From Orientallactaga sibirica (taxonomy: Eukaryota; Chordata; Mammalia; Rodentia; Dipodidae): a stretch of DNA of 64,000 bases. Each line of letters begins with the position of its first letter. The stretch's first letter is position 1. This document shows, one piece after another, positions 44,571 to 56,820 of this stretch. Under the pieces are notes generated by a model. The model was not told the origin of the DNA. It worked only from the letters and a program-made list of their open reading frames with translations, and made no database searches. Position numbers and translations under genes: made by a program. Location of the stretch: positions 1,851,501 through 1,915,500 of the forward strand of contig JAEOAD010000032.1 in NCBI GenBank assembly GCA_036365145.1, read 5' to 3'.

Positions 44571-46579
44571 ATCAAAGAGCCAAAGAAAGGGGCCAGTGTA
44601 GACATCCTGCATGCTGTAGTAGGGACTGAAGTGCTTCATCTGTTACACGGTCTCGTCAGGAAACCAAGCCCCACGGGCTCATTTTCCAGAGGTGTGGTGG
44701 TTGGACCGGGAGGGTGTGATTCCAAACGCAGTCTCAGATGGTACCAAGAAGGAAGTTTATCTTGAGAAGAGAAAGAGGATAACAAAACATGGACCCTGTA
44801 CCAAACAGGCCAGGTAGGTTCCCAGAAGTTAGGGCAACCTAGATGAGATAAAGGCAGGTTGGGATCTCAGTCTAAAGAGAGATACTGTGGGCCTGCCAGT
44901 CACCCATGTAGACAAAGCACACGGATGATCAGAATGAGCCCCTTAAGGAAGTTCCCAGGCTGCGTAGATTCAGAAGCAACTCGTGGTCCCTGAGTTCCTA
45001 TTTTGTACATGTGGGCTGTTGCCACACGCACTAGCTCAATCCATCTTCACGAGTCATGTTTGATTTAGAAATGAATGTGCCCATCTTAAAGATACTAAAC
45101 CGAATATCAAAAGGAAACACACTGTTTTGCACACCAGTTTAAAAACTAAATTAAAAGGCCCTGTAACAAGATGTAACAAGATGGCTCCACCCCTCCAAAG
45201 AGTAGGAAACCCAGGACCGACCGCATGTAATGCAAGAGTGCTGTGTCATCGTGCTTCCCCGCCACCCTGCTCTTGTACCCTGGCTTCTCAGCACCCAGTT
45301 CCTGGGTTCAAGCTTTAGGGTCACCTTTCATCCCACCCCCTTGCCTAGCAGCCTGCTGTCATCACATAAACATTCCCTGGACAGTGATTCTCACCCCAGG
45401 ATATCCTGGTGCGCAGTGGATTTTCAGTCTCTTTGTTAATGGGACAAAAACATTTGACACCCAACTGAGAAGCCTCTGGCAGTTGGAAATAGCCAAAGGA
45501 GCAAGGACTCCTGTGCCCTAGGGAGGTTGCTCCCTGCGAAGCAAGTTCTGCCTTCTCCTAACTAATCTGACACCAGTTTGGTCAACCAGAAATCCCTCAC
45601 ACACGAGCTTCTTTTCTGCTTCAGCCAGGGCCTGAGATCCTGGCCTGACTGTCCTTTGTGCTTCCACTGTAATTCTGTTATGATCCTGCTGTCACTAGCC
45701 CTGCGGCCCCTCCTGACTCTCAGTGTGGTGATGCTTTTCAGAAAGATGAAATTACAAAAAAAGATACTTTAGCTGTAATCCATACGCCAGGGTACTCCCT
45801 ACCGCCGTGCACAGGCCCCATCGGTGTGGGCAGCCCCACTGCGTACAGAACCCAGCAGTCATATCCCAGCACCGCTACCTCCAGGAAGTGGGAGGAGGGT
45901 CAGGCCCATTCTCTCTGCAAGTTGGCAGTGATATCCTTGCTTCTGAAGTGCTTGTTACTGTGGAGGCCATCAAACCGTTCACTGGAAGCCCCGTGTCAAA
46001 GTTAGTATCCTTAGTGTATGCTGAGCTTCGTTTTCCTGGCAACTAATTGATAGGCATGGCTTCTCTTGGCCTGATTCCTGCATTGTCGTGTGCTGAATCT
46101 AAGCTCCAAGATCCCAGCATGGAGGGTCAAAGCACCCACTAAAGGTCGCATGGAGTGCTGCTGACAGGATGGGTTCCCTGGCTCTTGCTGTGATCTTGGC
46201 TGGACCCACACCTCCATCTGAGCACCCTGTGGTCTGTCCCTTTGATATATAGGCCATCTCCACAGTGACAGGGACCACTGTCACTGTGATATAAATGTCC
46301 CATGCTACCATGTGCATGTCATTGCCTGCTCTTTTAATTGGGACTTTGGATTTTAGCACGCAGTCAGCCTTCCCTCCATCGACTCAATTAGTTCCTGCAA
46401 ATGTGCTGGGTGCCTCCAGGCTCAAGAGTTATCAGTTAGTGTCAGAAATGAAAAGTGGAGAGAAGCAAACAGTAGCCGTTATGTCTTAGAGATGAATGTC
46501 CGCCTCTAAGAATATGTCCTGAGACTATGTTTGCTTGGGCTTTCATCTCACTTTGGAGTCAGTGGGAATCCAAGCATCT
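44571..46579. other. 2-kb repeat-poor stretch, no gene seen
   Basis: A 10-bp tandem 'gtaacaagat' pair lies at about 45163-45182. Many short frames between 45127 and 46490 overlap on both strands and frames with no motif. 45060-45130 may be a decayed MIR/L2 piece. Confidence 0.4.
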
Positions 46580-46690
46580 AGAGTCTCATGACAGGGAAGT
46601 TACTCCATCTTCCATAGCAGGGGTGCCCACTGAGCCTCAGTTTCGTCATCTATAAAATGGGACTGATAACCTTTTCTGCACCAAATTCAC
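46580..46690 (+). mobile_element. MIR-like fragment
   Basis: 'gagcctcagtttcgtcatctataaaatggg' follows the MIR core order. Confidence 0.75.
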
Positions 46691-46802
46691 GAGACTTAGG
46701 GATCTGAGGATGAAAAATGAAAGTTAAGCCATGACATGCTGTGTTAAATTTAGGAGACAGAAGAAAGCATAATTTTATTAGGTAAAATATTCCAGTTGAG
46801 TG

Positions 46803-47030
46803 CAAGAGAGATGGCTTAGCAGTTAAGGTACTTGCCTGCAAAGCCTAAGGACTCATGTTCAACTTTCCAAGACATGGCATAAGCCAGACACACCGTGATG
46901 CAAGCGCACAAGGTTGCACATGCACACAAGGGGGTGCATGCGTCTGGAGTTTGACTGCAGTAGCTAGAGGTCCTGGAGTGCCAATTATCTCTCTCACTCT
47001 CTGTCTCTCATTCTCTTACTCTTACATAAA
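46803..47030 (+). mobile_element. tRNA-derived SINE, intermediate form
   Basis: Sense: 'gagagatggcttagcagttaagg', 'catgttcaactttccaag', then 'gtgatgcaagcgcacaaggttgcac' (extra segment), CT body, short A tail. Confidence 0.92.
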
Positions 47031-47150
47031 AAAGGCAATCTTTTGGGCTTGTCTCAAAAAATATTTCAGTTGACAGAAAAGGAAGTTATTTCAAAACATG
47101 CCATTACACAATACTTCCATGTAAATGCCTCCTCAAAGAACACAGCTTTA

Positions 47151-47337
47151 AGGATGGAGAGATGGCTTAGCTGTTAAGGCTCTTGCCGGCAAAACCTAAG
47201 GACCCAGGTTTGATTCCCAGCACCCACTTAAGCCAGATGCACAAGGTGGCACAAGCATCTGGAGTTCACTTGCAGTGGCTAGAGGACCTGGCATGCCCAT
47301 TCTCTCTATCTGTCCCTCATCTCCAATAAATAAATAA
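47151..47337 (+). mobile_element. tRNA-derived SINE, short subfamily
   Basis: Sense: 'ggatggagagatggcttagctg', 'caggtttgattcccagcacc', 'gatgcacaaggtggcac', AATAAATAAAT tail. 'agaaca(c/t)(a/g)gct' before and after may be the insertion-site repeat. Confidence 0.93.
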
Positions 47338-49984
47338 TTAAGAGAACATGGCTCTACAGAATGCATGCATGATGCAACGTCTAACTTAGCTTTCAATATA
47401 TCATGGTGTGTCAAGTAAATTAACTCAGAGAGGATGGGGCTAAAATAGCCTGCACTTATTTAAGCAAAGGTCTAGATGCAGGCAGATGGGTAATTTGAAT
47501 CCTGGTTCTGTGTACGTAGCTGAGTGGCATGACTAACATTCAGCCTCGGTCTTCCTCTGAAGGTCAAGGGAGATCATATATCAGTGTCATCCCTCAGTTA
47601 AGTTCCATTCCTTACCCACTGGAATCTCCACAAGCACCACATAAATAAATGGCCAGGATATTAATTAGCAATGCTAACTGGCATGATCCAGGAATACCAT
47701 CCGCATTCAGGTCATTGCATCTGACTCCCCGGGAATAAGACTTCCTAACAGCACTGGAGTCCAGGCGTTATGGAGAGCAGTTTGAACACTGTTCTAGACA
47801 CATGCTTCAGCCACGATTCAACACTGCTACTATACTTGGGACAAAGGACAAATTTTCAAAGAAGACTAATTAGGATGAATTATGATTCCTCTCTAAGCCT
47901 GCACCTGAAGTGTCAGCTGCCATGTGAATGGATGACGGGCGAGCAAAGGATGTAACTGCCCACCATCCGTCTCAAAATTCAAAGCCGGCGCAAAAAGTGC
48001 TCGGAGGGCAAGCGAGATAATGATTAATTAAAATCTTAAAAGTACTGCTCTCTAGTCAATTTCTTTGCACATTCAATCCCAAGGGGGTCTTTGAATGAAC
48101 AACTGGGAAGCTGGTGCCTGGCAGTTCCAAATAGGACATTCTAGTTGTAGGAAAATGACGAGATTCAAGGATGCGGTAGTCCTGGGTTCAGGACGGGCGC
48201 TTTCCTCATGGTTGTTTTCCATTTCAGTCCCTCAAGCAACCTCCCCCAGTGACAGTTTCCTTGCACTCAGGTCGGAAAACAGAGCACACGTGTACACAGA
48301 CTACATACCCTGGAATGACAATTCCAGACTCGTCTACTGTTATCTTCCTGTCAGATACCGGGTTCATAATCATTCTCTCAAAAGGTTCTCCTCCTATAAG
48401 CAGCTCATTCAGAAAATGGCACTGTTACCTACACGGTCCTCTAATGTCTGCCAGTCTGAGCACAGGGCCGACTAGCCAACCCCGTTCTTTTCTCTCTAGC
48501 AGGATGAAGTGTCATTGCCTTTTGTCAGCCTGTCCCTTCCTCTCAGATCCCATCCCCATAGCCTAACATCAGGACTCATGTCTCTGGCTGTCATCTTCTC
48601 ACTGGTGTCGATGCCCCCGGCTGCTCCCTTTCCATGCCTTCACTGATGCTGGCAAGTTCCAACAGGACAGTCCCTGCCCCACATCCTTATTGCAGCAAAT
48701 TTCAAATTCCTTTTAAATAGCAGAAACTTAAAAATTCATACTTTAAAGGCATCAGTAGAGTAAAAATAAAAGTCACACAGTAGGTAGAAGGGAGATGCTC
48801 TAAAGCATAGCCTGCCCATCACCCAAGGCTCATCACCTTGCAGGGGTGAGGCAACCATTAAAAAATCCATGGGGCTGAACCTCCCACACACTTCCCTTTT
48901 CTTCATGTCCAACTCAGGATCTAAATAGAAGTCACAGTTTAATGCTGTTATTGTTACATACTCAGCTGATAAAGGCAGCTACCTTTTGTATTTGAATGGG
49001 CCTTCAGAGTCCATAAAGCATTTTCAGTGCCTTTCTCAGATATCCAATGCATACATTAAGTATCACCTATTGCAAGGCACCACGCCATGTGTTGTCAAAG
49101 CAAGGTAAAAGAAGTTCTTTCTGTTCTTTCACACACTAATAGCTTAATGGGGTGGGCAGATAAATACCCATTGAAATCACGTGATGCAGGCAAACAATCA
49201 AAACGGCTCCAATTTATGCAATTTCATGTAGCTCAATGTATACTAATCATACTCTAGTGGGTTCAATCTAACATCCGGTAATGGATTTGACAAGTACCAG
49301 GATGAGTGTATGGAAGCTAAGGAAGCAAATGGGGAGAGGGACGCCAGTCTGAGCCACAGGCCGGAACATGCCCATAGGAGAAGCTGGACACGTGGCAGAG
49401 GTAGTGATGGGGATACCTGTGGGGACTGGAGCAAGCCAACATTTCAAGAACACACAGAAGCAGAGCTGAGAAACATCTCAGAATAACACCCAAACCAGCA
49501 CAGGTTGAGAATTAGGCAAACCATAGGAGGAATGAAAAGGAGAATAGTTCACACATCAAGGATGGGTGTAAGGAAGGACATAGGACCCCTCCAGGGGAGA
49601 AAACTGGTTCTCGCACAACACAGTGGAGCCGCAGGACTCTCATAGGGGAACACCGGGATTGGAGGGTCCTTGTCACCAAGCCCACAGCAGGGTCTCTGTG
49701 ATGTCCCAGAACTACCTGGTCAGCCAGAGAGCCTGTATCCCCACAGATCCTCTCTACCCTTATAGCCCTGTGAAACATGAGTACAAGACAAGGCACCAAA
49801 AAAAAAAAAAAAAAAACACTTCTCATCTCCAAATTTTATGTCATATTCAGCTAACTTTTCCCTGAACAGAAGGGAATAGAGAATTGTGTGACAGACAAAG
49901 ATCAAAACAGACCAAGTAAGTGACACGACTCAGGCAAAGGAAGAGCAGTGCGATGTAATAATATCGTATAATTAGTAGCTCGCA
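47338..49984. other. 2.6-kb stretch, possible conserved non-coding DNA
   Basis: A decayed MIR-like piece may sit at 47490-47570. About 47640-48080 looks like regulatory-type DNA: 'gatattaattagcaatgc', 'gataatgattaattaaaatc' (homeodomain-type TAAT sites) and CpGs such as 'aaagccggcgcaaaaag'. Longest frame 48095-48475 (126 codons) has no motif. A ~18-nt A-run lies near 49799. Confidence 0.35.
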
Positions 49985-50190
49985 CACTTTCATTTCTCTC
50001 CACATGTCACACTGTGCTATATACTTCACAGGCATGATTTATGTCACTGTTACAACTTTTAAAACAGTTATCCACTCCCTTCTTTTACACAAACTAAGTC
50101 GAAGGGATGCTCAGTCACTTGCCTGAAGCTGATCACAACAGACCAGGAGGCCATTATCCTAATCTCCAAAGCTTTAACGCTGTGATTCTT
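49985..50190 (-). mobile_element. MIR-like element
   Basis: 'ctgtgctatatacttcacagg', 'tcactgttacaac', 'ggatgctcagtcacttgcctg' keep the inverted MIR order. Confidence 0.6.
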
Positions 50191-50435
50191 CATTTTCCTG
50201 ATACGTACATGTATCTGAGGTCCAGAGGCCCAGAGTCTGTCTTCTAAACTCACTTTGGGGTCAGTATGACTGTCATCACTCTTTACCCAGGAGAAGAACT
50301 GGCATGAGGAATAGAGGATGTAAAAAATAATAGACGTGAGTCTGCAGTGAAAGAAAGAACAGGTACCAAAAAAGAAGGGTTAGGCACCTGCCCCACTCTG
50401 CTTAGGATGAAGCAAAAAACAAGTCCCTAATCTGC

Positions 50436-51030
50436 TATGGCTTGGATGTGATCTGCCTCCCAGAAGTTCATGCACTGGATGCTTTGTCTTCAGTGCCACA
50501 GTGTGGAGGGAGGGGCTGAGTCTTTTAGAAAAGAGACAGAGGAGGGGCCGGAGAGATTGCTAAGTGGTTAAGACATTTGCCTGTGAAGCCTAAGGACCCA
50601 GGTTCAATCCCCCAGAACCCACGTAAGCCAGATCCACATGGTGGCACATGCATCTGGAGTTTGCTTGCAGTGGCTAGAGGCTCTGAGGTTCTCTCTGTTT
50701 GTCATCCAATAAATAATTAAAAGGCAGGGGCTGGTGGGCAGGAAGAAGGTCACTGGGACGACAGTTGCAGAGATCACTGGGATTCTCACAGGACAAGATG
50801 AGCTACCACAGAGTGGGTGGTGATAAGTATAAGAAGCCATGACTCTCCTTGGCCCGCTGCTTCTTGTATTGTCTGCTCTCTCCCATGTGCCTTGTCACAT
50901 GACGCCACCCTACTAGTGCTGAAAGATTCTGGTGCTGAACCCTTACACTTCCAGAACTCTCAGCTGAATTTCTTTATGACATACTCAGCCTTAGGTATTT
51001 TATTATAGCAATAAAAATAGATGGAGATAT
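50436..51030 (+). mobile_element. MST/MLT1-like MaLR LTR, split by a SINE
   Basis: Opens 'ctatggcttggatgtgatctgcc', then after the SINE 'attctcacaggacaagatgag', 'gctgcttcttgtattgtctgc', 'actcagccttaggtattttatta', 'tagcaataaaaatag'. The layout is that of MST/MLT1 solo LTRs. Non-coding. Confidence 0.75.
50546..50722 (+). mobile_element. tRNA-derived SINE inside LTR
   Basis: Sense, short form: 'gggccggagagattgctaag', 'caggttcaatcccccagaac', 'aataaataattaaaagg' tail. Confidence 0.93.
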
Positions 51031-51848
51031 GCCTTGTACCATAAGCAGGGGGATAATGACCTTGCCATTCTACAACTCCTCTAGCATTTTCCAAAAATAG
51101 TCCCAGTGTTTTTCATCCACTATGGTGCATAGACCTTGACCATGCAAAGAACAGACTCCATGACATGCTGGAAGGATGACAACTGCATAAGAATTGGAAA
51201 GTATGGGTCACAACTGCATGCACTTTATAGAGCGATGGCTGGAGAGAAGCTACAAATGAGCAGTTGTGAGTGGCCTTGGGGATGGTAGGGTGTCGTCGGG
51301 GAGGGTGGAGGAGAAGTATATTGTGGTAGAAGACATGGTTGTGGGGTAATGAACCATTGGCTACAGCGTGACATGCTGGCCTTGTCTATCTACGGGACAT
51401 TACAGGTACATGGACTCCGGGAAGGCAACTGTGTGTCTGCTTGTTCTTTGAGCAGAGGTTATGAAGCTGAAAATACTGGTCATACATAAACATAGGTCCT
51501 CATTTCTACCCCCAGATTGCTTAAGTATAGGACTCTAGGATGTATATGAATATTCTATATAATGATATATGAGTGTACTCACTTCTTACCACAAAACATG
51601 CTAAAAATGTGTTCTCTGTGCTCTATAGCAAAAATCTGATGCTAATGGTGGTTGAGAGTATGCTTCAGGATTTAGAAATAGCATAAGCACTTCCGACTAG
51701 GTCTTCCTTTCTCCAGAAGCTATCAGTCCAGTCATTTTCCCTTGTGACAAATGAGGCCCTGTCTCCTCTGGGCCCAGACCTTCTGATTTTCCTCCTGCTT
51801 CATTCTTAATTCCGTCTATGGCTTTCATTCGCAGACTGACTCCTAATG
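51031..51848. other. no recognised feature
   Basis: Nothing recognised. Confidence 0.45.

Positions 51849-51888
<40 letters not shown>
51849..51888. repeat. (GT)n microsatellite
   Basis: About 19 uninterrupted GT units, followed by a GA/GGA-rich stretch. Confidence 0.97.
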
Positions 51889-51894
<6 letters not shown>

Positions 51895-53030
51895 AGAGGA
51901 GGCAGGAGGGGAGGGAGAGAGAATGTACTTCTGTCACACTCACTAAACTGTGACTTGTTAGTAAAATCCCTAAAGACGTGTTCATCTTTATAACCTATCA
52001 TCTTGGAAAACATCTGAAACACACAATCTTCTCACTGAAAATGGTAATGGAGTAAGTTTATGCATTTATTTATCTAAAAGATATTTTTCACCACTTTCTC
52101 TCCCTAAGAACTTCTTACCCAGGATTACTGACGTCTTTGGCGCACACAGAAGAGCAGCACATGAACGTGTGCTGGGAACCATGTGAAGGGATACGAGGCC
52201 CACGGGCAAAGCCTGCTTGGCAATCTCAGGGGGGACCTAGGAGGCACAGAGTGGATGGCTTCAAAGTGTCAAGGACTTCAATATACTGTTATGCTGCCCT
52301 GGCTTCCAGGCCATCTGCGCACCACGGTGTGTACCTTTCCTCTTTTCTTTTTCTTCAGAACCATTCTGCATGGTCTCGGGAAGTTCCATTCAGCCATCTA
52401 ACAATCAGAGCCATCCCAGCGGGCCCTGAGCGCTCCTTAGGACTTCTGTCCTGAGAACATGGGTCCAGGAGGAAAAAGGTTAAGTTCATCTTCCCAAAGC
52501 TGTCCTAAAATGATCATCCCAACCACCTTTGCCTTTGCACAGAGTAAGGGTCACCTGTGGGTGACTCTGCTGACCTTCAGGTCCCTTAGAGGCCTGCATG
52601 ATGGCCCCTTGCATTCTATTCACCTGCGCTGGATCATCCAGTGTGGAATGCAAGGGAATGCCTTTGAGAGTAATCAGGGAGCTCAGGTGGTTCACAGGGG
52701 ATTTTCATTCAAGTATTTGCACAGCTCCTATTATGTTCCCAGCTGGGCGCTACATTCATGAGACAAGGCCATCAGGAAGTTGCCTAAGGGAAGAATTAGT
52801 GGCTTAATACATGAACAGAAAACAAAATCTGGTGCCATTTGCCAGGTCACATGTACTGAGGTTGTTTATCAGGAGTGATGACTTCACTCTGGGGTGATGT
52901 CAGCTACAAGCATTGCAGGGCACATTCCACAGCACGAAGTCCTGACATCTTCACACTTGCAGGTGACCATACCTCAGGTGTGGTAACGAGCATGCATGAG
53001 GCTTACCGCACTGGGGGGAAGGAGAGTAGT
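51889..53030. other. no recognised feature
   Basis: Overlapping frames at 52137-52807 on both strands; none has a recognised motif or good splice context. Confidence 0.4.
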
Positions 53031-53032
53031 AC

Positions 53033-53044
53033 TATCTATCTATC

Positions 53045-53091
<47 letters not shown>

Positions 53092-53108
53092 ATCTATCAA
53101 TCAATCAT
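53033..53108. repeat. (TATC)n microsatellite
   Basis: About 13 TATC units with 'atc' interruptions, then degenerate 'atcaatcaatc'. Confidence 0.97.
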
Positions 53109-53219
53109 CTATTTGTCATCTATTTCTATGTGTGTGTGCCTACATATGGATGGGTAGATGGGCATGCCCTAGGCCTGCATGTGGGGTCCTGAAGAACAAA
53201 TGATTATCTTTCTCTGTTA

Positions 53220-53765
53220 CTCATCCATATATTTTCTTGAGATGAAATCTTTCACTAAAACTAGAGATACAGTATTTTTGTTTTTAAGGTAAAACTGACT
53301 GACCATCAAGCCCCGGCCATTCTCTGGTCTCTGCTCCTCTACTCCCCAAGGACTAGAGTTACAGGTACCTGTGACCATACCCAGCTGTTTATGTGGGTGC
53401 TGGTGAATATAACTTCGGGAAAATTAGGCCCCTTCAGACCTTCATTGTCGGGCATTGCTAAACAAGGGCTGGAACTGTGGGGAAGCCTGGGCTATTGGAC
53501 TGCTCAGGTGCTCTGGAGAGGCAGGGGCCTCTGGGCAGGGGATGAAGCACGCTAAGGCCTCACGAGCAGGGAGCAGCTAGCACCTTCCCAGGGTGGGTTA
53601 CTGAAGATAAGACCTGCTGCAACCCCCACAGCCCAAGGTCCTTGGCCATGCTCAACAGCCCAGGCCAGCTTCCCCTCAGTTCCAGCCCGTGTTTAGCAAT
53701 GCCCAACACTTCAGGCCTCCATGGCAAGGACTCTTACCCACTAAGCCATTTCCCAAGCACCTTGT
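53220..53765 (-). mobile_element. B4-like composite SINE, interrupted
   Basis: 'gctcctctactccccaagg', 'gagttacaggtacctgtgacc', 'tatgtgggtgctggtgaat' and, after the insert, 'ggactcttacccactaagccatttcccaagcacc' follow the inverted B4 (B1 plus ID-like head) order. A ~255-bp block with inverted ends splits it. Confidence 0.6.
53450..53704. mobile_element. block with ~50-bp terminal inverted repeats
   Basis: The left end 'gggcattgctaaac', 'gggctggaactg', 'ggggaagc', 'ctgggct' (53450-53493) recurs inverted at 53657-53704 with about three mismatches and one 4-bp gap. The interior is GC-rich and non-coding. The near-repeat 'cttcag(a/g)cct(t/c)cat(t/g)g' at 53432-53447 and 53709-53724 (13 of 16) may be a target-site duplication. 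It could be a small non-autonomous DNA transposon, a fold-back element or a local palindrome. I do not recognise the family. Confidence 0.55.
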
Positions 53766-53939
53766 TGATTATCTTAAATGATGAGCATTCTTTTACTCTA
53801 AGGAGAAAAGAGTAGAACAGAAATACAAACTTATCTGAAAGTTAATGACTATAAAAACAATACTAGACTAGTTATTATGTTTTAAATGTGTGTGTGTTCA
53901 CGCCAAGTGTGAGGAGAAAATCCTCATCTTTCAAGACTT

Positions 53940-54095
53940 TAGCTTCCAATTTCTCTTTACTCATTATCTGAGTGACCTTGGGCAGGTCACTAAATTTCTT
54001 AAAGTGTCTGGGTCTCTGTTTCCTCATATAAGAAGGGAAAGGATATTATCCACCTCACAGAAATGCTGTGAAAGCTACTGAAAGGCAGGCTGTAG
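53940..54095 (+). mobile_element. MIR element
   Basis: 'gtgaccttgggcaggtcac', 'gggtctctgtttcctcatat', 'ccacctcacagaaatgctgtgaaagc' match the MIR core clearly. Confidence 0.88.
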
Positions 54096-54494
54096 ATGCC
54101 TGCCCCAGGTTAAGGTGCGCCCTGCTGTTCTCTTTCTTATTTGACATGCCTCGATTGCTTTAGCCCCTGTATGACCCAATCCACCATTCACCTCCATACT
54201 TGCTTTCGTCACTTCTTGAAAATTTTGACTAGTATTTATTCACGAGATCATGGATATTGTCTGGGCTTTACTTTATACATTTGAATGTTTAATGCACAAA
54301 ATTGCATTTTCAGAATGCTGTGCGTTAAGAAGCAAAGCAAGAGCTGGTTTTCCCCGGCAGCGGTTAAGGATCTTGCATCAGTTCCTTGACGCTTTCCTCT
54401 TCAATAGCAAGGCAATCACTAGTGCAGTCATACCTTCAAGTTTTATACCTGACATTTTGCATTCTATTTTTTTTTTTATAAAATATTATCTATT
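54096..54494. other. no recognised feature
   Basis: Nothing recognised; T-run near 54468. Confidence 0.45.
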
Positions 54495-54716
54495 GAGGCT
54501 GTAGAGGTGGCTCAGCAGTTAAGGTGCTTGTTTTCAAAATCTAAGGACTGGGGTCAGATTCCTCTGTACTCACTTAAAGTGCATGCATCTGGAGTTTGTT
54601 TGCAGTGGCTAGAGGCCCTGACACATCCATTCTCTCTTCCCCTCTCTCTCTCTTTCTCTGTCTCTATCTACCTATCTCTCTCTCATAAATAAAATAAATA
54701 AGATATTTTTAAAATA
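54495..54716 (+). mobile_element. tRNA-derived SINE
   Basis: Sense: 'ggctgtagaggtggctcagcag', CT-rich body, AAATAAAATAAAT tail. The middle segment is partly deleted. Confidence 0.9.
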
Positions 54717-54887
54717 TCTTTATAATGCTTTCATTTTTTTAGCTATTTACATATTTGTGTAACATATATCCCCCATTTTTTTGTTTCCAAAAATATTCTT
54801 TTTTGTCCTTTTTTACTATTTTTCATAATAATTTTTTAAAATATTCACATCATTAAAACATGCTAGTTAGAAAGATATAATAATTAG

Positions 54888-55038
54888 GGCTGGAGAGATG
54901 TCTTAGCAGTTGAACGCTTGCCTGTGAAGCCTAAGGACCCTGGTTCAAGGCTTGATTCTCCAGGACCCATGTAAGCCAGATGCACAAGGGGGCACATGCA
55001 TCTGGAGTTTGTTTTCAGTGACTGGAGGCCCTGGCATG

Positions 55039-55078
<40 letters not shown>

Positions 55079-55139
55079 GCCTATTTCTGTATCTCTCTCT
55101 GTCTCTCAAATAAATAAATAAATATTAAAATTTTAAAAA
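54888..55139 (+). mobile_element. tRNA-derived SINE with 19-bp perfect target-site duplication
   Basis: Sense copy; 'agaaagatataataattag' is repeated exactly at 54869-54887 and 55140-55158. Contains a (CT)n expansion at about 55043-55072 and an 'aaggcttg' duplication at the B box. Confidence 0.97.
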
Positions 55140-55158
55140 AGAAAGATATAATAATTAG

Positions 55159-55829
55159 AAATACATGAAAATTGACAGCATGAATTACATACATCACAAA
55201 TAACTCATGAGGTATTATCTATGAAATTGGATTCCTTGACCTTCTCTCATTAAGGCTTATTGTCCCTGAAGTTTCCAGAAGAGCTATGATCTCAGAAGGC
55301 CTTCAACTGTCAAGGCTCCATTAGCTCTGTGGGGCGCACTCATATCTAATATCCACATCACTGGGAATGAAGTACCCAACTGTCATCTAGCCATTGACCT
55401 GCACACAGACATGAATATTAATAGTAATTGTTGTGATTTATTGAGCACATAAAATGGCCTGTGCTTGGAAAGGAAGTGGAAAAAAAAAAAAAAAAAAACA
55501 GACTACAGGAATGGACTTCATTTTCACACAGGGTTCTAGTGGTGGTTCTGTTCCTGAACAAATGGTGGCACTTCACTGCATTCCTGGGAAGAGTGAGGAT
55601 GCTTACTAAACAGCACATCACTACTCCCTCAGGCACTTCCCTTGCAGCTAATATTTCAGAAGCATCACAATCACCGCTCATAAAACTCATCTGAGTTTAT
55701 AAACTTCTCTCTGTTAAGTAAGGAAGAAAACAGGATCAAATCACTAAATGTCTCATTGACATTCACAAACTGTTCAATGCAGTGACAAGTTTAATCTAGG
55801 TTTTTTCCCCCTCTGATGGCAAAAACTCC
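55159..55829. other. no gene; MIR-like scrap and A-run
   Basis: 'aattgttgtgatttattgagcac' near 55426 may be the end of an inverted MIR. A 19-nt A-run lies at about 55480. Frames around 55418-55694 are read across the A-run. Confidence 0.4.
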
Positions 55830-56290
55830 TGTCTAACCTGTATATGACCTTTCTTGCATCACACAATGCAAACCAGGTGCCATTCATGTATCGTATGTAT
55901 TTGCCTCAATATGGATGTACTGTTACTGGGGGAGTTTGGATGAGGCTTAATTCAGATTGTTATTTGTTGGTATTTTTTAATGTTTAAACCATTTAGTAGT
56001 GTGCACTAATTGTAGAAAACAAGTGGTTTCATTATGACCTTTGCATTGGTGCATTTAATATAAAATAATCATTCCATTCTGTCCAACAGTGTTTCTAATA
56101 ACCCTGTCTCTCTTTTTCCCCTTTTCCTTGCTAGATCCAAATAGTCTACCTTTTAATCCATGCCCATTTTATCCACCCCAGATTCCATATAGGAAAGAAA
56201 ACATGTGATACTTTGCGAACTGGCTTATTCCACTTAGCGACTGTTAAACATATAGTGTTAAACGTATAGTTAGTGCTGGAAAATGCCCCT
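55830..56290 (-). mobile_element. possible old L1 3' UTR
   Basis: 'tgtccaacagtgtttctaata', 'ccaccccagattccatatagg', 'gaactggcttattccacttagc' resemble an inverted L1 3' end. Boundaries uncertain. Confidence 0.45.
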
Positions 56291-56559
56291 TGGGATTGCT
56301 CAAGCTTTATCTGCAGACAGGCACTGAACCTCATGGTTTACTTCTCATCTCTGGTGGTGTGTCTGACGCAGATACAAAAGAAACTAAGGACAATTATAAG
56401 CTAAAGACATTTTACTTGTCTTGCAGCTTATTTCTCAGGTACTCTTCATTCTCTAGGGCAGGCAAGATGAAAGAATCCTTTTTACATGAATAGAATTATT
56501 ATTCTAAAGAGATAAAATATATTGGATCCATGTAGCATTTTGCAGCTCATATGATGTTT

Positions 56560-56660
56560 CAACATTCAGAATCTCATTGAAACTAATAGTCATAATCTAT
56601 TATGAAGTTTGTTTTCCTCATATCAAATATGAGAGAAAGTGAGGCTCAGAAAGAGTCCAT
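56560..56660 (-). mobile_element. MIR-like fragment
   Basis: 'gaatctcattgaaactaatag' and 'agagaaagtgaggctcagaaag' fit an inverted MIR. Confidence 0.6.
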
Positions 56661-56726
56661 AAATACAGTGTGGTGGAGATGGCTGTCTACCGGAGATTGG
56701 CACTGCCCTTTCCAGAATATAGAATT

Positions 56727-56820
56727 GATAGGTTTGGTGTCACTCACTTGTAAACCCAGCACTTGGGAAGCTGAGGAAAGAGGCTTGTGAGTTTGAGGCC
56801 AATAACACCTCGTCTCCACA
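56727..56820 (+). mobile_element. old B1-like fragment
   Basis: 'taggtttggtgtcactcacttg', 'acccagcacttgggaagctgagg', 'gtgagtttgaggccaa' is a diverged sense B1 without the second half. Confidence 0.7.

Noticed and set aside
48095..48475. 126-codon open frame
   Set aside because: Overlaps another frame on the same strand, and has no motif or splice context.
53033..53108. Short regular tetranucleotide repeats as a possible CRISPR-like array
   Set aside because: This is a plain (TATC)n microsatellite with no spacers, and the DNA is mammalian.
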